This document shows positions 36,912 to 45,112 of a DNA stretch of 64,000 nt, piece by piece. The stretch covers positions 1,860,001 through 1,924,000 of the forward strand of contig NZ_BEVZ01000002.1 in assembly GCF_003112515.1 (NCBI RefSeq), in the 5' to 3' direction. A program made the position numbers and the translations under genes. The notes under the pieces were generated by a model. The model was not told the origin of the DNA and made no database searches. It was given only the letters and a program-made list of their open reading frames with translations. Positions within the stretch are counted from its first letter, which is position 1. Each line of letters starts with the position of its first letter. This DNA comes from Streptomyces fragilis. GTDB taxonomy: Bacteria; Actinomycetota; Actinomycetes; Streptomycetales; Streptomycetaceae.

Positions 36912-38063
36912 TCAGCCGACCGTGCAGGCCGTGCCGTTGAGGGTGTAGGAGCCCGGCTTGGAGAAGGACCCGGAGTAGGTCCCCTGGAAGCCGAAGGACT
37001 GGCTGGCGCCCGGTGCGATCTGCGCGTTGGACGAGGTGTTGGTCGCCGTCACCGCGCCGGAGTTGGGCGAGACGGTGGCGTTCCACGCGTTGGTGATCGT
37101 CTGCCCGGAGGGCAGGGTGAAGCCGACCTTCCACCCGTTGACCGCCGTGGAGCCGGTGTTGGTCACGGTGATGTTGGAGGTGTAGCCACCGGGCCAGGAG
37201 GTGGCCGTGTTGGTCACCCGGCAGGAGCCGGACGGGTTGGTCGGAGGCGGCGTGGTCGGGTCGGTGGGCGGCGGGGTCGAGGTGCCGGAGTTGACCGTGG
37301 AGGAGAACGAGTTCACGGCCAGACCCGCGCCGTTGATCCAGGGCTCGAAGCCGGCCTGGATGCTGGTGATGTACCACGACTGCTGAGCCATGCCCTTGGA
37401 GATCGTCTGACGCACGAAGTCCATGACGTCGAAGCTCATGCTGTTCACCGCGGACGGCGCGACGAAGGAGATCACGTCGTTCCCGCCGTTGTTGCCGGTC
37501 CAGACCTCCCAGGTGCGGCCGGCGACCGTGGCCGAACCGGTCCTCGAGCCGATCGGCTGGATCGAGCCCACCCGGTTGAGCCAGATCATGATCTCGGTGG
37601 CGCTGACGCCGTCCTTCTTGGGCGACGGGTCGAGCCAGATGTCGAACGACGCGTTGTAGGTCGCGTTGCTGACGTACGTGTACGAGATGCTGCTCGGCGC
37701 GCTGGAGATCGTGCTGATCTGCTTCGGCAGGTTGGTGCCCGGCGAACAGTTCGTGTAGTGACAGCCGTTGAAGATCGACGGGTACGACTTGGGGGCGCCG
37801 TTCGTGGGGACGGAGCCGTTCGCCGTCGTCAGCTGGAAGCCGGTGCTGGTGACGTTGATGCACTGCTGCTCGCTGGTTCCCCAGCGGTTGTTCTGCACGA
37901 CATAGCGGCCCTGAATGGTCGTGGAGCCGTACTGGTCGCATATCAGGGTGTCGGCCTGGGCCGTCGTCGACGCAAGACCGACCGAAGTCAGTGAAGCGAT
38001 TGTCAGGATCAACGCGGCCAGTGCGGGGTGCAGGGCGCGAAGCCTGGACAACAGGGCGGACAT
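36912..38063 (-). CDS. Secreted endo-1,4-beta-glucanase, GH12 with C-terminal CBM2
   Basis: Hydrolyses internal beta-1,4 bonds of cellulose by a retaining mechanism. 383 residues: signal peptide (1-37, cleavage after AQA), GH12 domain (38-255), a Thr/Pro linker (260-278) and CBM2 (281-383, SCRVTNTATSWPGGYTSN start). Catalytic residues are nucleophile E157 in SATEIMIWLNR and acid/base E240 in AGFEPWING; YPSIFNGCHYTNCSPGT is typical. The overall architecture matches CelB of Streptomyces lividans. Promoter TTGACC at 38234-38229, 17 bases, CACCAT; a CebR-type operator covers the transcription start, so it should be induced by cello-oligosaccharides. Confidence 0.95.
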   Translation of the reverse strand: MSALLSRLRALHPALAALILTIASLTSVGLASTTAQADTLICDQYGSTTIQGRYVVQNNRWGTSEQQCINVTSTGFQLTTANGSVPTNGAPKSYPSIFNGCHYTNCSPGTNLPKQISTISSAPSSISYTYVSNATYNASFDIWLDPSPKKDGVSATEIMIWLNRVGSIQPIGSRTGSATVAGRTWEVWTGNNGGNDVISFVAPSAVNSMSFDVMDFVRQTISKGMAQQSWYITSIQAGFEPWINGAGLAVNSFSSTVNSGTSTPPPTDPTTPPPTNPSGSCRVTNTATSWPGGYTSNITVTNTGSTAVNGWKVGFTLPSGQTITNAWNATVSPNSGAVTATNTSSNAQIAPGASQSFGFQGTYSGSFSKPGSYTLNGTACTVG

Positions 38064-38192
38064 GCGGGTCCCTTCATCGAAACGAGCTGGTGGGGGGATG
38101 GTGCTCGGCGAATCGGAAACGGTCGCGCATCACTCCTTGCGTGGGGGGCGCTGATGGCCCCGTGAAGGGCCGTGTGGGGGGTCGTGCACCAG

Positions 38193-38206
38193 TGGGAGCG
38201 CTCCCA
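38193..38206. promoter_or_regulatory. CebR-type operator TGGGAGCGCTCCCA
   Basis: A perfect 14-bp palindrome identical to the known CebR binding site of streptomycetes. It begins at the last base of the inferred -10 (CACCAT, minus strand 38211-38206) of the GH12 promoter. Positioned 130 bases before the GH12 start codon and 303 before the GH6 start codon. Confidence 0.9.
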
Positions 38207-38304
38207 TGGTGTGGGTGGGGCCCGGAGTGGTCAAGGTGTTGGAGGGCTCGAAAATATTCGAAGACACTTCGCGGACGCCGGCGGGAAAAAGACCCGTCAA
38301 CCAT

Positions 38305-38318
38305 CTGTACGCGTACAG
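38305..38318. promoter_or_regulatory. Perfect palindrome CTGTACGCGTACAG upstream of the GH6 gene
   Basis: A 14-bp perfect palindrome directly followed by GAGTTGACG, a candidate -35 (TTGACG, 38322-38327), inside the 445-base GH12/GH6 divergent region. Its sequence differs from LacI-type sites in this window, so a second regulator is likely. Confidence 0.5.
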
Positions 38319-38346
38319 GAGTTGACGCTAACGTCCTCAGCACCAG

Positions 38347-38360
38347 TGGGAGCGAACCCG
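38347..38360. promoter_or_regulatory. Partial CebR-type operator near the GH6 promoter
   Basis: TGGGAGCGAACCCG matches the CebR palindrome at 11 of 14 positions; both this and the perfect site are preceded by CACCAG. It lies 149 bases before the GH6 start and may bring that gene under the same repressor. Confidence 0.6.
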
Positions 38361-38508
38361 TTTCAGTCGACACGTCCGCCTGTACGTGTCCGGCTTTGCC
38401 AGGAGTCGCTCCATGCGAACGTCCCGTGTGCCCGCCCCCCGGCGTGACGCGGCGTGCTCCCGGATGCCGGGCGGATTTGAACCGCACGGACAAGGAGACC
38501 CGCACACG

Positions 38509-40272
38509 ATGCGCCGTACCAGAACAGCCTTACTCTCAGCCTTCGCGATGGTCGCGGGGGCCGCGGGAGTGGCCTCCGCCATGCAGCCGTCGACCGCGGC
38601 CGCAGCAGCCGCGGCCTGTACCGTCAAGTACCAGGTGCAGAGCTCGTGGAGTGGCGGGTTCACCGCCAACGTGACCCTCACCAACAACTCCGCCGCCAAG
38701 TCCTCCTGGAAGCTCGGCTGGTCCTGGGCCGGCAACCAGAAGGTCAGCAACGGGTGGAACGCCAAGATCACCCAGAGCGGCACCGCCGTCACCGCTGCCA
38801 ACGAGTCGTACAACGGCCAGCTGGGCAGCGGGGCCTCGGTCAGCTTCGGCTTCAACGGCACCTTCAGCGGCACCAACGCGGCGCCCACGGCGTTCACGCT
38901 CGACGGTGCGGCCTGTGACACCGGGGACGGCCAGCCGCCCACGAGCCAGCCGCCGACCAGCGAGCCCCCCACCTCCCAGCCTCCGACGAGCCAGCCGCCC
39001 ACCTCCCAGCCTCCGGGCACGAAGGTGGACAACCCGTACGCCGGCGCCAAGGGGTACGTGAACCCGGACTGGTCCTCCAAGGCGGCCGCCGAGCCGGGTG
39101 GTTCCAAGGTCGCCAACCAGCCGACCGGTGTCTGGGTGGACCGGATCGCCGCGATCAACGGCGCGAACGGAGCGATGGGCGTCCGTGCCCACCTGGACAA
39201 GGCTCTGGAGCAGAAGGGCTCCGGCGAACTGGCGATCCAGTTCGTGATCTACAACCTGCCCGGCCGTGACTGCTCCGCACTGGCCTCCAACGGCGAACTC
39301 GGCCCGACGGAGATCGACAAGTACAAGACGCAGTACATCGACCCGATCGCCGCGATCTTCAAGGACCCGAAGTACGCGGGCCTGCGGATCGTCACGACGA
39401 TCGAGGTGGACTCGTTGCCCAACCTGATCACCAACGTGTCCGGCCGTGACACCTCGGTGCCCATGTGCGACACCATGAAGAGCAACGGGAACTACGTCAA
39501 GGGCGTCGCCTACGCGCTCAAGACGTTCGGCGCCATCCCCAACGTCTACAACTACGTGGACGCCGGACACCACGGGTGGCTGGGCTGGGACACCAACCTG
39601 GGCCCGACGGTCGACCTGTTCAAGACCACGGCCACCACTGACGGCGCCCAGCTGTCGAACGTGCACGGCTTCATCGTGAACACGGCCAACTACAGCGCCC
39701 TGAAGGAGCCGTACTTCAAGGTCACCGACTCGGTGAACGGCACGTCCGTGCGCCAGTCCAAGTGGGTGGACTGGAACCAGTCCGTCGACGAGCTCACCTA
39801 CGCACAGATGCTGCGGGACAAGGCGATCTCGGCCGGCTTCCCGAGCAACATCGGCGTCCTGATCGACACCTCCCGCAACGGCTGGGGCGGCACCGCGCGT
39901 CCCACCGCCGCGGGCCCGACGACCAGCGTCGACGCCTACGTGAACGGCGGTCGCGTCGACCGTCGTATCCACCTGGGCAACTGGTGCAACCAGTCCGGTG
40001 CCGGTCTCGGCGAGCGTCCGAAGGCCAGCCCCGAGCCGGGCATCGACGCCTACGTCTGGATGAAGCCGCCGGGTGAGTCCGACGGCGCCAGCCAGGTGAT
40101 CGACAACGACGAGGGCAAAGGCTTCGACCGGATGTGCGACCCGACCTACACGGGCAACGCGCGCAACGGCAACAGCATGTCCGGGGCGCTGCCCAACGCG
40201 CCCCTGTCCGGCAAGTGGTTCTCGGCCCAGTTCCAGGAGCTGATGAAGAACGCCTACCCGCCGCTGTCCTGA
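38509..40272 (+). CDS. Secreted cellulase/cellobiohydrolase, CBM2-GH6
   Basis: Inverting cellulase of family 6 secreted to degrade crystalline cellulose. 587 residues: signal peptide (1-about 36), CBM2 (37-136), a 30-residue linker of PPTSQ/PPTSE repeats (139-172) and a GH6 catalytic domain (about 173-587). Family signatures are VIYNLPGRDCSALASNGEL (247-265) and YVDAGHHGWLGW. The long loops (GARPTAAG region, VWMKPPGESDG) suggest the exo-acting cellobiohydrolase group rather than a short endoglucanase. ATG at 38509 follows AAGGAG. Divergent from GH12 and probably co-regulated through CebR-type sites. Confidence 0.93.
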   Translation: MRRTRTALLSAFAMVAGAAGVASAMQPSTAAAAAAACTVKYQVQSSWSGGFTANVTLTNNSAAKSSWKLGWSWAGNQKVSNGWNAKITQSGTAVTAANESYNGQLGSGASVSFGFNGTFSGTNAAPTAFTLDGAACDTGDGQPPTSQPPTSEPPTSQPPTSQPPTSQPPGTKVDNPYAGAKGYVNPDWSSKAAAEPGGSKVANQPTGVWVDRIAAINGANGAMGVRAHLDKALEQKGSGELAIQFVIYNLPGRDCSALASNGELGPTEIDKYKTQYIDPIAAIFKDPKYAGLRIVTTIEVDSLPNLITNVSGRDTSVPMCDTMKSNGNYVKGVAYALKTFGAIPNVYNYVDAGHHGWLGWDTNLGPTVDLFKTTATTDGAQLSNVHGFIVNTANYSALKEPYFKVTDSVNGTSVRQSKWVDWNQSVDELTYAQMLRDKAISAGFPSNIGVLIDTSRNGWGGTARPTAAGPTTSVDAYVNGGRVDRRIHLGNWCNQSGAGLGERPKASPEPGIDAYVWMKPPGESDGASQVIDNDEGKGFDRMCDPTYTGNARNGNSMSGALPNAPLSGKWFSAQFQELMKNAYPPLS

Positions 40273-40290
40273 CACCGGCACCGCACAGAA

Positions 40291-40330
40291 GGCTGCCCGC
40301 CCCGCCGTCCACACGGCGGGGCGGGCAGCC
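40291..40330. terminator. Bidirectional terminator after GH6 gene
   Basis: A perfect 18-bp stem (40291-40308 with 40313-40330) and a CCAC loop between convergent genes. Confidence 0.88.
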
Positions 40331-40335
40331 CGCGT

Positions 40336-41466
40336 TCACGCCGAGGCCCGCTCCGGCCCGAAGACGTCTGCCACCACACAGCTGACGTTGTCCGGTCCGC
40401 CCAGGTCGTTGGCCAGGGCGACGAGATCCCGCACCGCCCGCTCCGGGTCGGCGGCCAGGGAGAGCACCCGGCGCACCTCCGCGGTCGCGACGACCGTGGA
40501 CAGGCCGTCCGAACACAACAGGTAGCGGTCACCCGGTCGCGCGTCGTGCAGACGCATGTCGGGGGAGTGGTCCGCCCCCTGGCCGAGTGCCTTCACCAGC
40601 AGCGACCGCTCCGGATGCGAGGACGCCTCCTCGGGGCTCAGACGCCCCTCGTCGACCATGGACTGCACCAAGGTGTGGTCGTGGGTGATCTGGAACAGAC
40701 CGCCGTCGCGCAGCAGGTACACCCGCGAGTCGCCGATGTGGACCAGCGCGAGCTGCGAGCCCGTCCAGAGCATGGCGGTCAGCGTCGTCCCTGCGACGAC
40801 GTCCTCACCCGCGGCGGCCGCACCGTTGCCGACGGCCGTCCGCACCGCCTCCTCGGCCTGTTCGACAGCGTCCTCCAGCACGCCGAGGAGCCCGGCAGCC
40901 GGCACGCCGTCGGTCTCCAGCCGCTTCAGCGCCCCGAGGGCCGCGGTGCTGGCGGGCGCTCCGCCGGCGCCGTAGCCGTCGGCCACGGCCAGCAGCCGGG
41001 GACCGGCGTGCACGGCGTCCTGGTTGCTCTCACGGACCAGGCCCTTGTCGGACAGGGCGGCGTAACGGATGCCCAGAGGCTCGGCGACCGTCAAGGTGTT
41101 CGTGGACATGGCAGGGTCCTTCCGCTGCAGATGGTCGACGAGGAAGGTCGCCAGGTCCCGCCGCGCGGCCGTCTCGGCCTCGACCCGTGCCCAGAAGGCC
41201 CGGATCTCCCGGGCGGCCGGCGCGGCCTCCAGCGCGCACACGGTCCGGATGTCGGCCAGCGGCATGCCCAGCCGTCGCAGCCAGGCCACCAGCCGCGCCC
41301 GCTCCAGCTGCTCCGGCGCGTACCACCGGTACCCGTTCCCCGGGTCGACGCGCGCGGGAGCCAACAGGCCGAGCTCGTCGTAGAGCCGCAACGCCTTCGG
41401 CGACAGCCGCGACGCCTTCGCGAACGCCCCGATCGTCAGCGACCCACGCTCCGCCCGTGCCTCCAT
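40336..41466 (-). CDS. MerR-type DNA-binding domain fused to PP2C protein phosphatase
   Basis: 376 residues. N-terminal MerR HTH (about 9-77): SLTIGAFAKASRLSPKALRLYDELGLL, read in pieces, then the wing YRWYAPEQL and LRRLGMPLADIRTV, with a coiled dimerisation stretch to about 115. C-terminal PP2C (132-370): SDKGLVRESNQD, VADGYGAGG (a variant of ADGMGG), HIGDSRVYLLRDGG, LLCSDGLS and GGPDNVS, so the metal-binding aspartates are present. It may join Ser/Thr phosphatase activity to promoter binding. An internal ATG at 41109 (residue 120) has its own GGAAGGA site, so a separate phosphatase-only product is possible. Main start ATG 41466 follows GAGGAGGGGG. Confidence 0.88.
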   Translation of the reverse strand: MEARAERGSLTIGAFAKASRLSPKALRLYDELGLLAPARVDPGNGYRWYAPEQLERARLVAWLRRLGMPLADIRTVCALEAAPAAREIRAFWARVEAETAARRDLATFLVDHLQRKDPAMSTNTLTVAEPLGIRYAALSDKGLVRESNQDAVHAGPRLLAVADGYGAGGAPASTAALGALKRLETDGVPAAGLLGVLEDAVEQAEEAVRTAVGNGAAAAGEDVVAGTTLTAMLWTGSQLALVHIGDSRVYLLRDGGLFQITHDHTLVQSMVDEGRLSPEEASSHPERSLLVKALGQGADHSPDMRLHDARPGDRYLLCSDGLSTVVATAEVRRVLSLAADPERAVRDLVALANDLGGPDNVSCVVADVFGPERASA

Positions 41467-41575
41467 GACACCCCCTCCTCGTACCGGGCGCACCCGGCGT
41501 CCGGCTCCCCCGATGCTGTGGGCTTCCCCAGGGTGAAGGTCAACCCCTGCCCTCGGACGGCTGCCGGCGGCTCGG

Positions 41576-42475
41576 TCAGGGGCCGTCCGGAGCACCGCCG
41601 GCCGGGCCGAGTTCCTCCGCGACGGCCGTGAGGGTCGCCCCCAGCGGCAGCGCGACGCGGGTGAGGGCGAGACGGTCGCCACGGGTCACGTCCCGGTTGA
41701 CGATCAGCACCGGCTTGCCCTCCTGCGCCGCCTGGCGCACGAAACGCAGGCCGGACATCACCGTCAACGAGGACCCCAGGACCAGCAGCGACGTCGATGC
41801 GCGCACCAGCCCGCGGCAGTGCTCCACCCGGTCCGGCGGCACGTTCTCCCCGAAGAAGACCACGTCCGGTTTCAGGACGCCGCCGCACACCGCGCAGGGC
41901 ACCACCTGGAAGTCGCCCACCTGCTCGTCGTCGAGATCGGCGTCACCGTCCGGGTTGAGCCCGCTGCCCACCGGAGCGAACCCCGCGTTCACCGCCTCCA
42001 GCCGCTCGGCCAGTTCACGGCGCGCACTCACCGTGCCGCAGGAAAGGCAGATCACCCGCGCCAGGCTCCCGTGCAACTCCACGACCCCCTCGCTGCCGGC
42101 GGCCTGGTGCAGACCGTCGACGTTCTGGGTGATCACGCCGGCGAGCCGTCCCTGCTTCCCGAGCGCCGCCACGGCACGGTGCCCGGCGTTCGGGCGGGCA
42201 CGGCCGAAGGTGCGCCAGCCGAGATGGCTGCGGGCCCAGTACCGCCGCCGGGCCCGCGGGTCGGAGACGAAGTCCTGGTAGGTCATCGGCGTGTGACGGC
42301 TCAGACTGCCGCCCTCGCCACGGTAGTCGGGGATGCCGGACTCCGTGGAGATGCCCGCCCCGCTGAGGACCAGTACACCGCCGGCGCGCAGTGCGTCGAC
42401 GACCGGTCCCGGATCCGTGGTGCCCGGGGGCAGGTCGTCGGGCGGGATCCAGCTCAAGGTGGGACGCGTACGCAT
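41576..42475 (-). CDS. Sir2 family NAD-dependent protein deacetylase
   Basis: A 299-residue sirtuin that removes acetyl groups from lysine using NAD. Motifs: VLSGAGISTESGIPDYRG (35-52, NAD binding), TQNVDGLHQAAG and the catalytic His in ELHGS. The zinc site has two Cys pairs, CLSCG and CAVCGG, separated by a Streptomyces-type insert, followed by LGSSLTV. ATG at 42475 places the fold after a short lead. The targets are not known; Streptomyces typically has several sirtuins acting on acetyl-CoA synthetase and others. Confidence 0.92.
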   Translation of the reverse strand: MRTRPTLSWIPPDDLPPGTTDPGPVVDALRAGGVLVLSGAGISTESGIPDYRGEGGSLSRHTPMTYQDFVSDPRARRRYWARSHLGWRTFGRARPNAGHRAVAALGKQGRLAGVITQNVDGLHQAAGSEGVVELHGSLARVICLSCGTVSARRELAERLEAVNAGFAPVGSGLNPDGDADLDDEQVGDFQVVPCAVCGGVLKPDVVFFGENVPPDRVEHCRGLVRASTSLLVLGSSLTVMSGLRFVRQAAQEGKPVLIVNRDVTRGDRLALTRVALPLGATLTAVAEELGPAGGAPDGP

Positions 42476-42650
42476 GCGGCCAGGGTACGGAAGGCGCGCC
42501 CACGCCCACCCGCGCCCCGCCCGGGGAGGCAGGCCGACCGCGGTGATCACCGTCCGTACCGGTCTGGCTTCAACGGGAATTCCGGGGGCACCCTCAATGC
42601 CATGACACCCGGGGAGCGGCCGTCTCCCGACGGCCCGGGAGGTATCGGTC

Positions 42651-42845
42651 ATGCGCGTCGGCGTCGGAATGTTACTCGTCCTCATGGGGCTCTTCTCCGC
42701 GCTGGGCGGCGCGCGGAAATGGGCGGAGGTCTTCGGCGGCGAGACGGGTGAGCGGGTCCGGAGCTCCAACGCGGTGGCCTACCGCCTCGTGGGCTGGCTG
42801 TTGGTCGTCGGGGGAATCCTCTGCGCGGCCGGGGTCGGGGAATGA
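42651..42845 (+). CDS. Small two-helix membrane protein (64 aa)
   Basis: A 64-residue protein with two hydrophobic helices, GMLLVLMGLFSALGGA (6-21) and LVGWLLVVGGILCAAGV (46-62), joined by a charged loop. GGGAGG lies 9 bases before the ATG, which supports translation. It is followed after 36 bases by a second tiny membrane protein on the same strand. Function unknown. Both may be part of a membrane-associated complex. Confidence 0.75.
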   Translation: MRVGVGMLLVLMGLFSALGGARKWAEVFGGETGERVRSSNAVAYRLVGWLLVVGGILCAAGVGE

Positions 42846-42881
42846 CGTGCGGAAGAGCCCGGCACAACGAAGGAGAACGCG

Positions 42882-43031
42882 GTGACGGTGGAACTGCCCC
42901 TGCTCCTGGCGGGCGAGGACAGGCGTCCCGACGGCCCGTCGTGGAGTCCCTATCTCGCGGTCGCGATATGGCTCTGCATCGCGATTATTCTCGGAGTCCA
43001 GTTCTACCGCAGGCGTCGGCAGCGCGAATAG
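42882..43031 (+). CDS. Tiny single-helix membrane protein (49 aa)
   Basis: GTG at 42882 with AAGGAG 6 bases upstream opens a 49-codon frame ending TAG at 43029-43031. The product has a polar N-terminus, one membrane helix (YLAVAIWLCIAIILGVQF, about 24-41) and a basic tail FYRRRRQRE, so the tail should face the cytoplasm. Less GC-rich codons than its neighbours are used in the helix (ATT ATT). The pairing with the gene just upstream and the good ribosome site make it likely real. Function unknown. Confidence 0.65.
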   Translation: MTVELPLLLAGEDRRPDGPSWSPYLAVAIWLCIAIILGVQFYRRRRQRE

Positions 43032-43070
43032 CGTCGACAGCGCGAGTAGCGTCGACAGCGCGAACAGCGG
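43022..43070. repeat. 18-bp tandem repeat GCGCGA(A/G)TAGCGTCGACA
   Basis: Units at 43022-43039 and 43040-43057, with a partial third to 43070. The first unit contains the stop codon of the 49-residue gene. Confidence 0.75.
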
Positions 43071-43086
43071 TGCGCGGCGGGGGACT

Positions 43087-44097
43087 TCACCCTGCTTTCT
43101 CGCGGGCCACCTGCCCGGCCAGGGTCCGCAGGAAGCGCGTCCGCGGGTCGTCGCGCCCGGCGCACAGCGCGGGCACGACCTCGAAGGCCGCGAGCGCCCG
43201 GCACCATGCCAGCACCCGGTCCGCCGACTGACCGGGCACCAGGGAGGCCATCCGTTCGGCCCTGCGCTCCAGTGCGGGCAGGTCGCTGACCCCGTCCATC
43301 ACCCAGTCGACCGCGTCGAAGTCCGGGTCGCCCCAGGTGGGCCGGGGATCGATCGCCACCAGCCTGCCGTCCGCCCCGGCCAGGACGTTGCCGGCGTGGA
43401 GATCGCCGTGGACCAGCCCCACGGGGCCGTCGGCGCACAGCGCGAGACAGGCCGCGTGGGCGCGCTCCAGCACCTGCGGATCCAGCGGGGGACGACGGTC
43501 CGCCGCCGCGAGGCGACGCCCGGCCAGGGTGAGGAGCAGGCCGATCCGATCCGCGAGCGGCCGCAGCCCCGACCGCTCCGGACGGACGGGAACGCCGTCC
43601 CGCAGCGCCCGGAGCAGCGCCGCCACCTTCGGCAGCCGCGGGCCGCCGGCGGCCCCCGGCGCGGGGAAGGCGTCCGCGGCACCGGGCGGAGGGAGGGCAT
43701 CCGCGGCCGGCAGCGCGGGGGAGGGGACCGGGGCGGGCAGCGCGGGGGAGACGTCGGCGAGCAGCAGCGCGCCGACGCGGAGGTCCCGCTCCAGCAGGTC
43801 CACCACCGACGGCGTGCCCGACCACAGGGACAGCGCCTCCGCCTCCTCCGCGGCGACGGTGGGATCCGGCGTCACCTTCAGCCACACCGTCGCACCGGAG
43901 TCCCGCCGCAGACAGCGGACGACGCGCGACGTGCCGCCACCCAGCGACTCCGCGGGCACGAGGCCCCAGCGCTCGGAGAGCTCCTCCACCAGAGACGGCA
44001 GGGCGTCGCACCAGGCGGCCACGCCGGGACCGAAGCGCACGGTCAGCCGGTCCCGGGCCGCCCGCGGAACACGGACCGACGCGCGTCCTCCACCCAC
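43087..44097 (-). CDS. Aminoglycoside/hydroxyurea antibiotic resistance kinase family (APH(6)-like)
   Basis: 336 residues of the StrB/APH(6) group. The start DRLTVRFGPGVAAWCDALPSLVEELSERWGL, read in pieces, is typical. The catalytic loop is VGLVHGDLHAGNVLAG and the metal site is VAIDPRPTWGDPDFDAVDW. Family members phosphorylate streptomycin or hydroxyurea, but in Streptomyces many copies have no proven resistance role. A Pro/Ala-rich insertion (about 118-150) is larger than usual. GTG at 44097 with GGGGAGG just upstream. Confidence 0.87.
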   Translation of the reverse strand: MGGGRASVRVPRAARDRLTVRFGPGVAAWCDALPSLVEELSERWGLVPAESLGGGTSRVVRCLRRDSGATVWLKVTPDPTVAAEEAEALSLWSGTPSVVDLLERDLRVGALLLADVSPALPAPVPSPALPAADALPPPGAADAFPAPGAAGGPRLPKVAALLRALRDGVPVRPERSGLRPLADRIGLLLTLAGRRLAAADRRPPLDPQVLERAHAACLALCADGPVGLVHGDLHAGNVLAGADGRLVAIDPRPTWGDPDFDAVDWVMDGVSDLPALERRAERMASLVPGQSADRVLAWCRALAAFEVVPALCAGRDDPRTRFLRTLAGQVAREKAG

Positions 44098-44161
44098 TGG
44101 TCCTCCCCTGTCCGACGGCCCCGCACCGTACAGGACTTCGTCCCCGTGAGCCCGCTCGGCC

Positions 44162-44677
44162 CTATGCGCCCGACGGCGGATCCTGCATCGTGCGGCGGGC
44201 GTCGAGCAGATGATGCCGCAGCTCGTGCAGCGTGTGCACAGCGACCCAGCGCAACGACCGCTCCTCGGGCGCGGGGTAGGTGTACACCAGTGTGCGGTCC
44301 CAGTCCGCGGGCGTGAGGAGGTCCAGCACTCCGCCGAACAGCAGCGCCGCGTCCCGCAGTTGACGGGCGACGTCGGCCGGCGACTCCAGCGCGTAGCCGG
44401 CGTGCTCGACCCGTTCGTCCCGGCCCATGGCCTCGGCGACGGGCGTGTCCCGACGCCGCGCGGCCAGCACCCGTTCGCGCTGCACGAGCAGCACGTCCCG
44501 CACGTGGCAGGCGTACTCCAGGGGCGACCACACGTCAGGCGCCGGGCGCCGCCGCAGCAGGGACGGCTCCGCCGCCAGCAGGTCCGCGTACTCGCCGGCG
44601 TGCTCCTCCGCGAGTCGCGGGACCGAGGGAGCCAGCGAAAGGTCGTAGTCGAAACCGCACTCGTCGCAACCTGTCAT
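44162..44677 (-). CDS. DinB-like (mycothiol-dependent transferase fold) protein
   Basis: A 171-residue four-helix-bundle protein. The divalent-metal histidines of the DinB/MDMPI fold appear in SPLEYACHVRDVL (H58) and HTLHELRHHLLDA (two or more His near 147-155). A short Cys-X-X-Cys N-terminus (MTGCDECGFDYD) precedes the fold. Family members are metal-dependent thiol transferases using mycothiol or bacillithiol; the substrate here is unknown. ATG at 44677. Confidence 0.87.
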   Translation of the reverse strand: MTGCDECGFDYDLSLAPSVPRLAEEHAGEYADLLAAEPSLLRRRPAPDVWSPLEYACHVRDVLLVQRERVLAARRRDTPVAEAMGRDERVEHAGYALESPADVARQLRDAALLFGGVLDLLTPADWDRTLVYTYPAPEERSLRWVAVHTLHELRHHLLDARRTMQDPPSGA

Positions 44678-44732
44678 GCGCTCACGCTAGTACGGCGGAG
44701 CGACCTGCCCGGCCACGGACAGGTCGCTCCGC

Positions 44733-45080
44733 TCAGCCGTAGTACGCGATCTTCTCGTCCAGGACCCCGATCGCCCGGTGCAGGGCGGCCACCCGCTCCT
44801 CCAGGGCGGCGCGGCGCGAGCGCAGGAAGACCACCCTGTCCTGCGGTGAGTGGTCCGAACGCAGGATGGCGACGAACTCCCGCAGATCGGCGATCCCGAG
44901 ACCCGCCTCGCGGAAGCAGGTGACGAGGCCGATCCAGAAGACGTCTTCCTCGGTGTACACCCTGCGCCCGCCGGCGGAGCGCCCGATGGGGCCGATCAGC
45001 CCCTCCCGTTCGTAGTACCGCAACGTGTCGATGGACACCCCGGTGCGGTCGGCGGCCGCGGCGGGGGAGAGGGTGGTCAT
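44733..45080 (-). CDS. MerR family regulator (autoregulated with aldo-keto reductase)
   Basis: 115 residues. MerR HTH: GVSIDTLRYYEREGLIGP (about 14-31), wing GGRRVYTEEDVFWIG, then a dimer helix (RAALEERVAALHRAIGVLDEKI). No Cys-based metal site, so it belongs to the small-ligand-sensing or redox group. Shares an operon with the aldo-keto reductase (32-base gap); the promoter of that operon has the 19-bp spacer with a perfect palindrome typical of MerR control (46059-46089). ATG at 45080 follows AAGGAG. Confidence 0.9.
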   Translation of the reverse strand: MTTLSPAAAADRTGVSIDTLRYYEREGLIGPIGRSAGGRRVYTEEDVFWIGLVTCFREAGLGIADLREFVAILRSDHSPQDRVVFLRSRRAALEERVAALHRAIGVLDEKIAYYG

Positions 45081-45112
45081 CAAGGGCTCCTTCGGTGACC
45101 GTTCCGGGCGGG

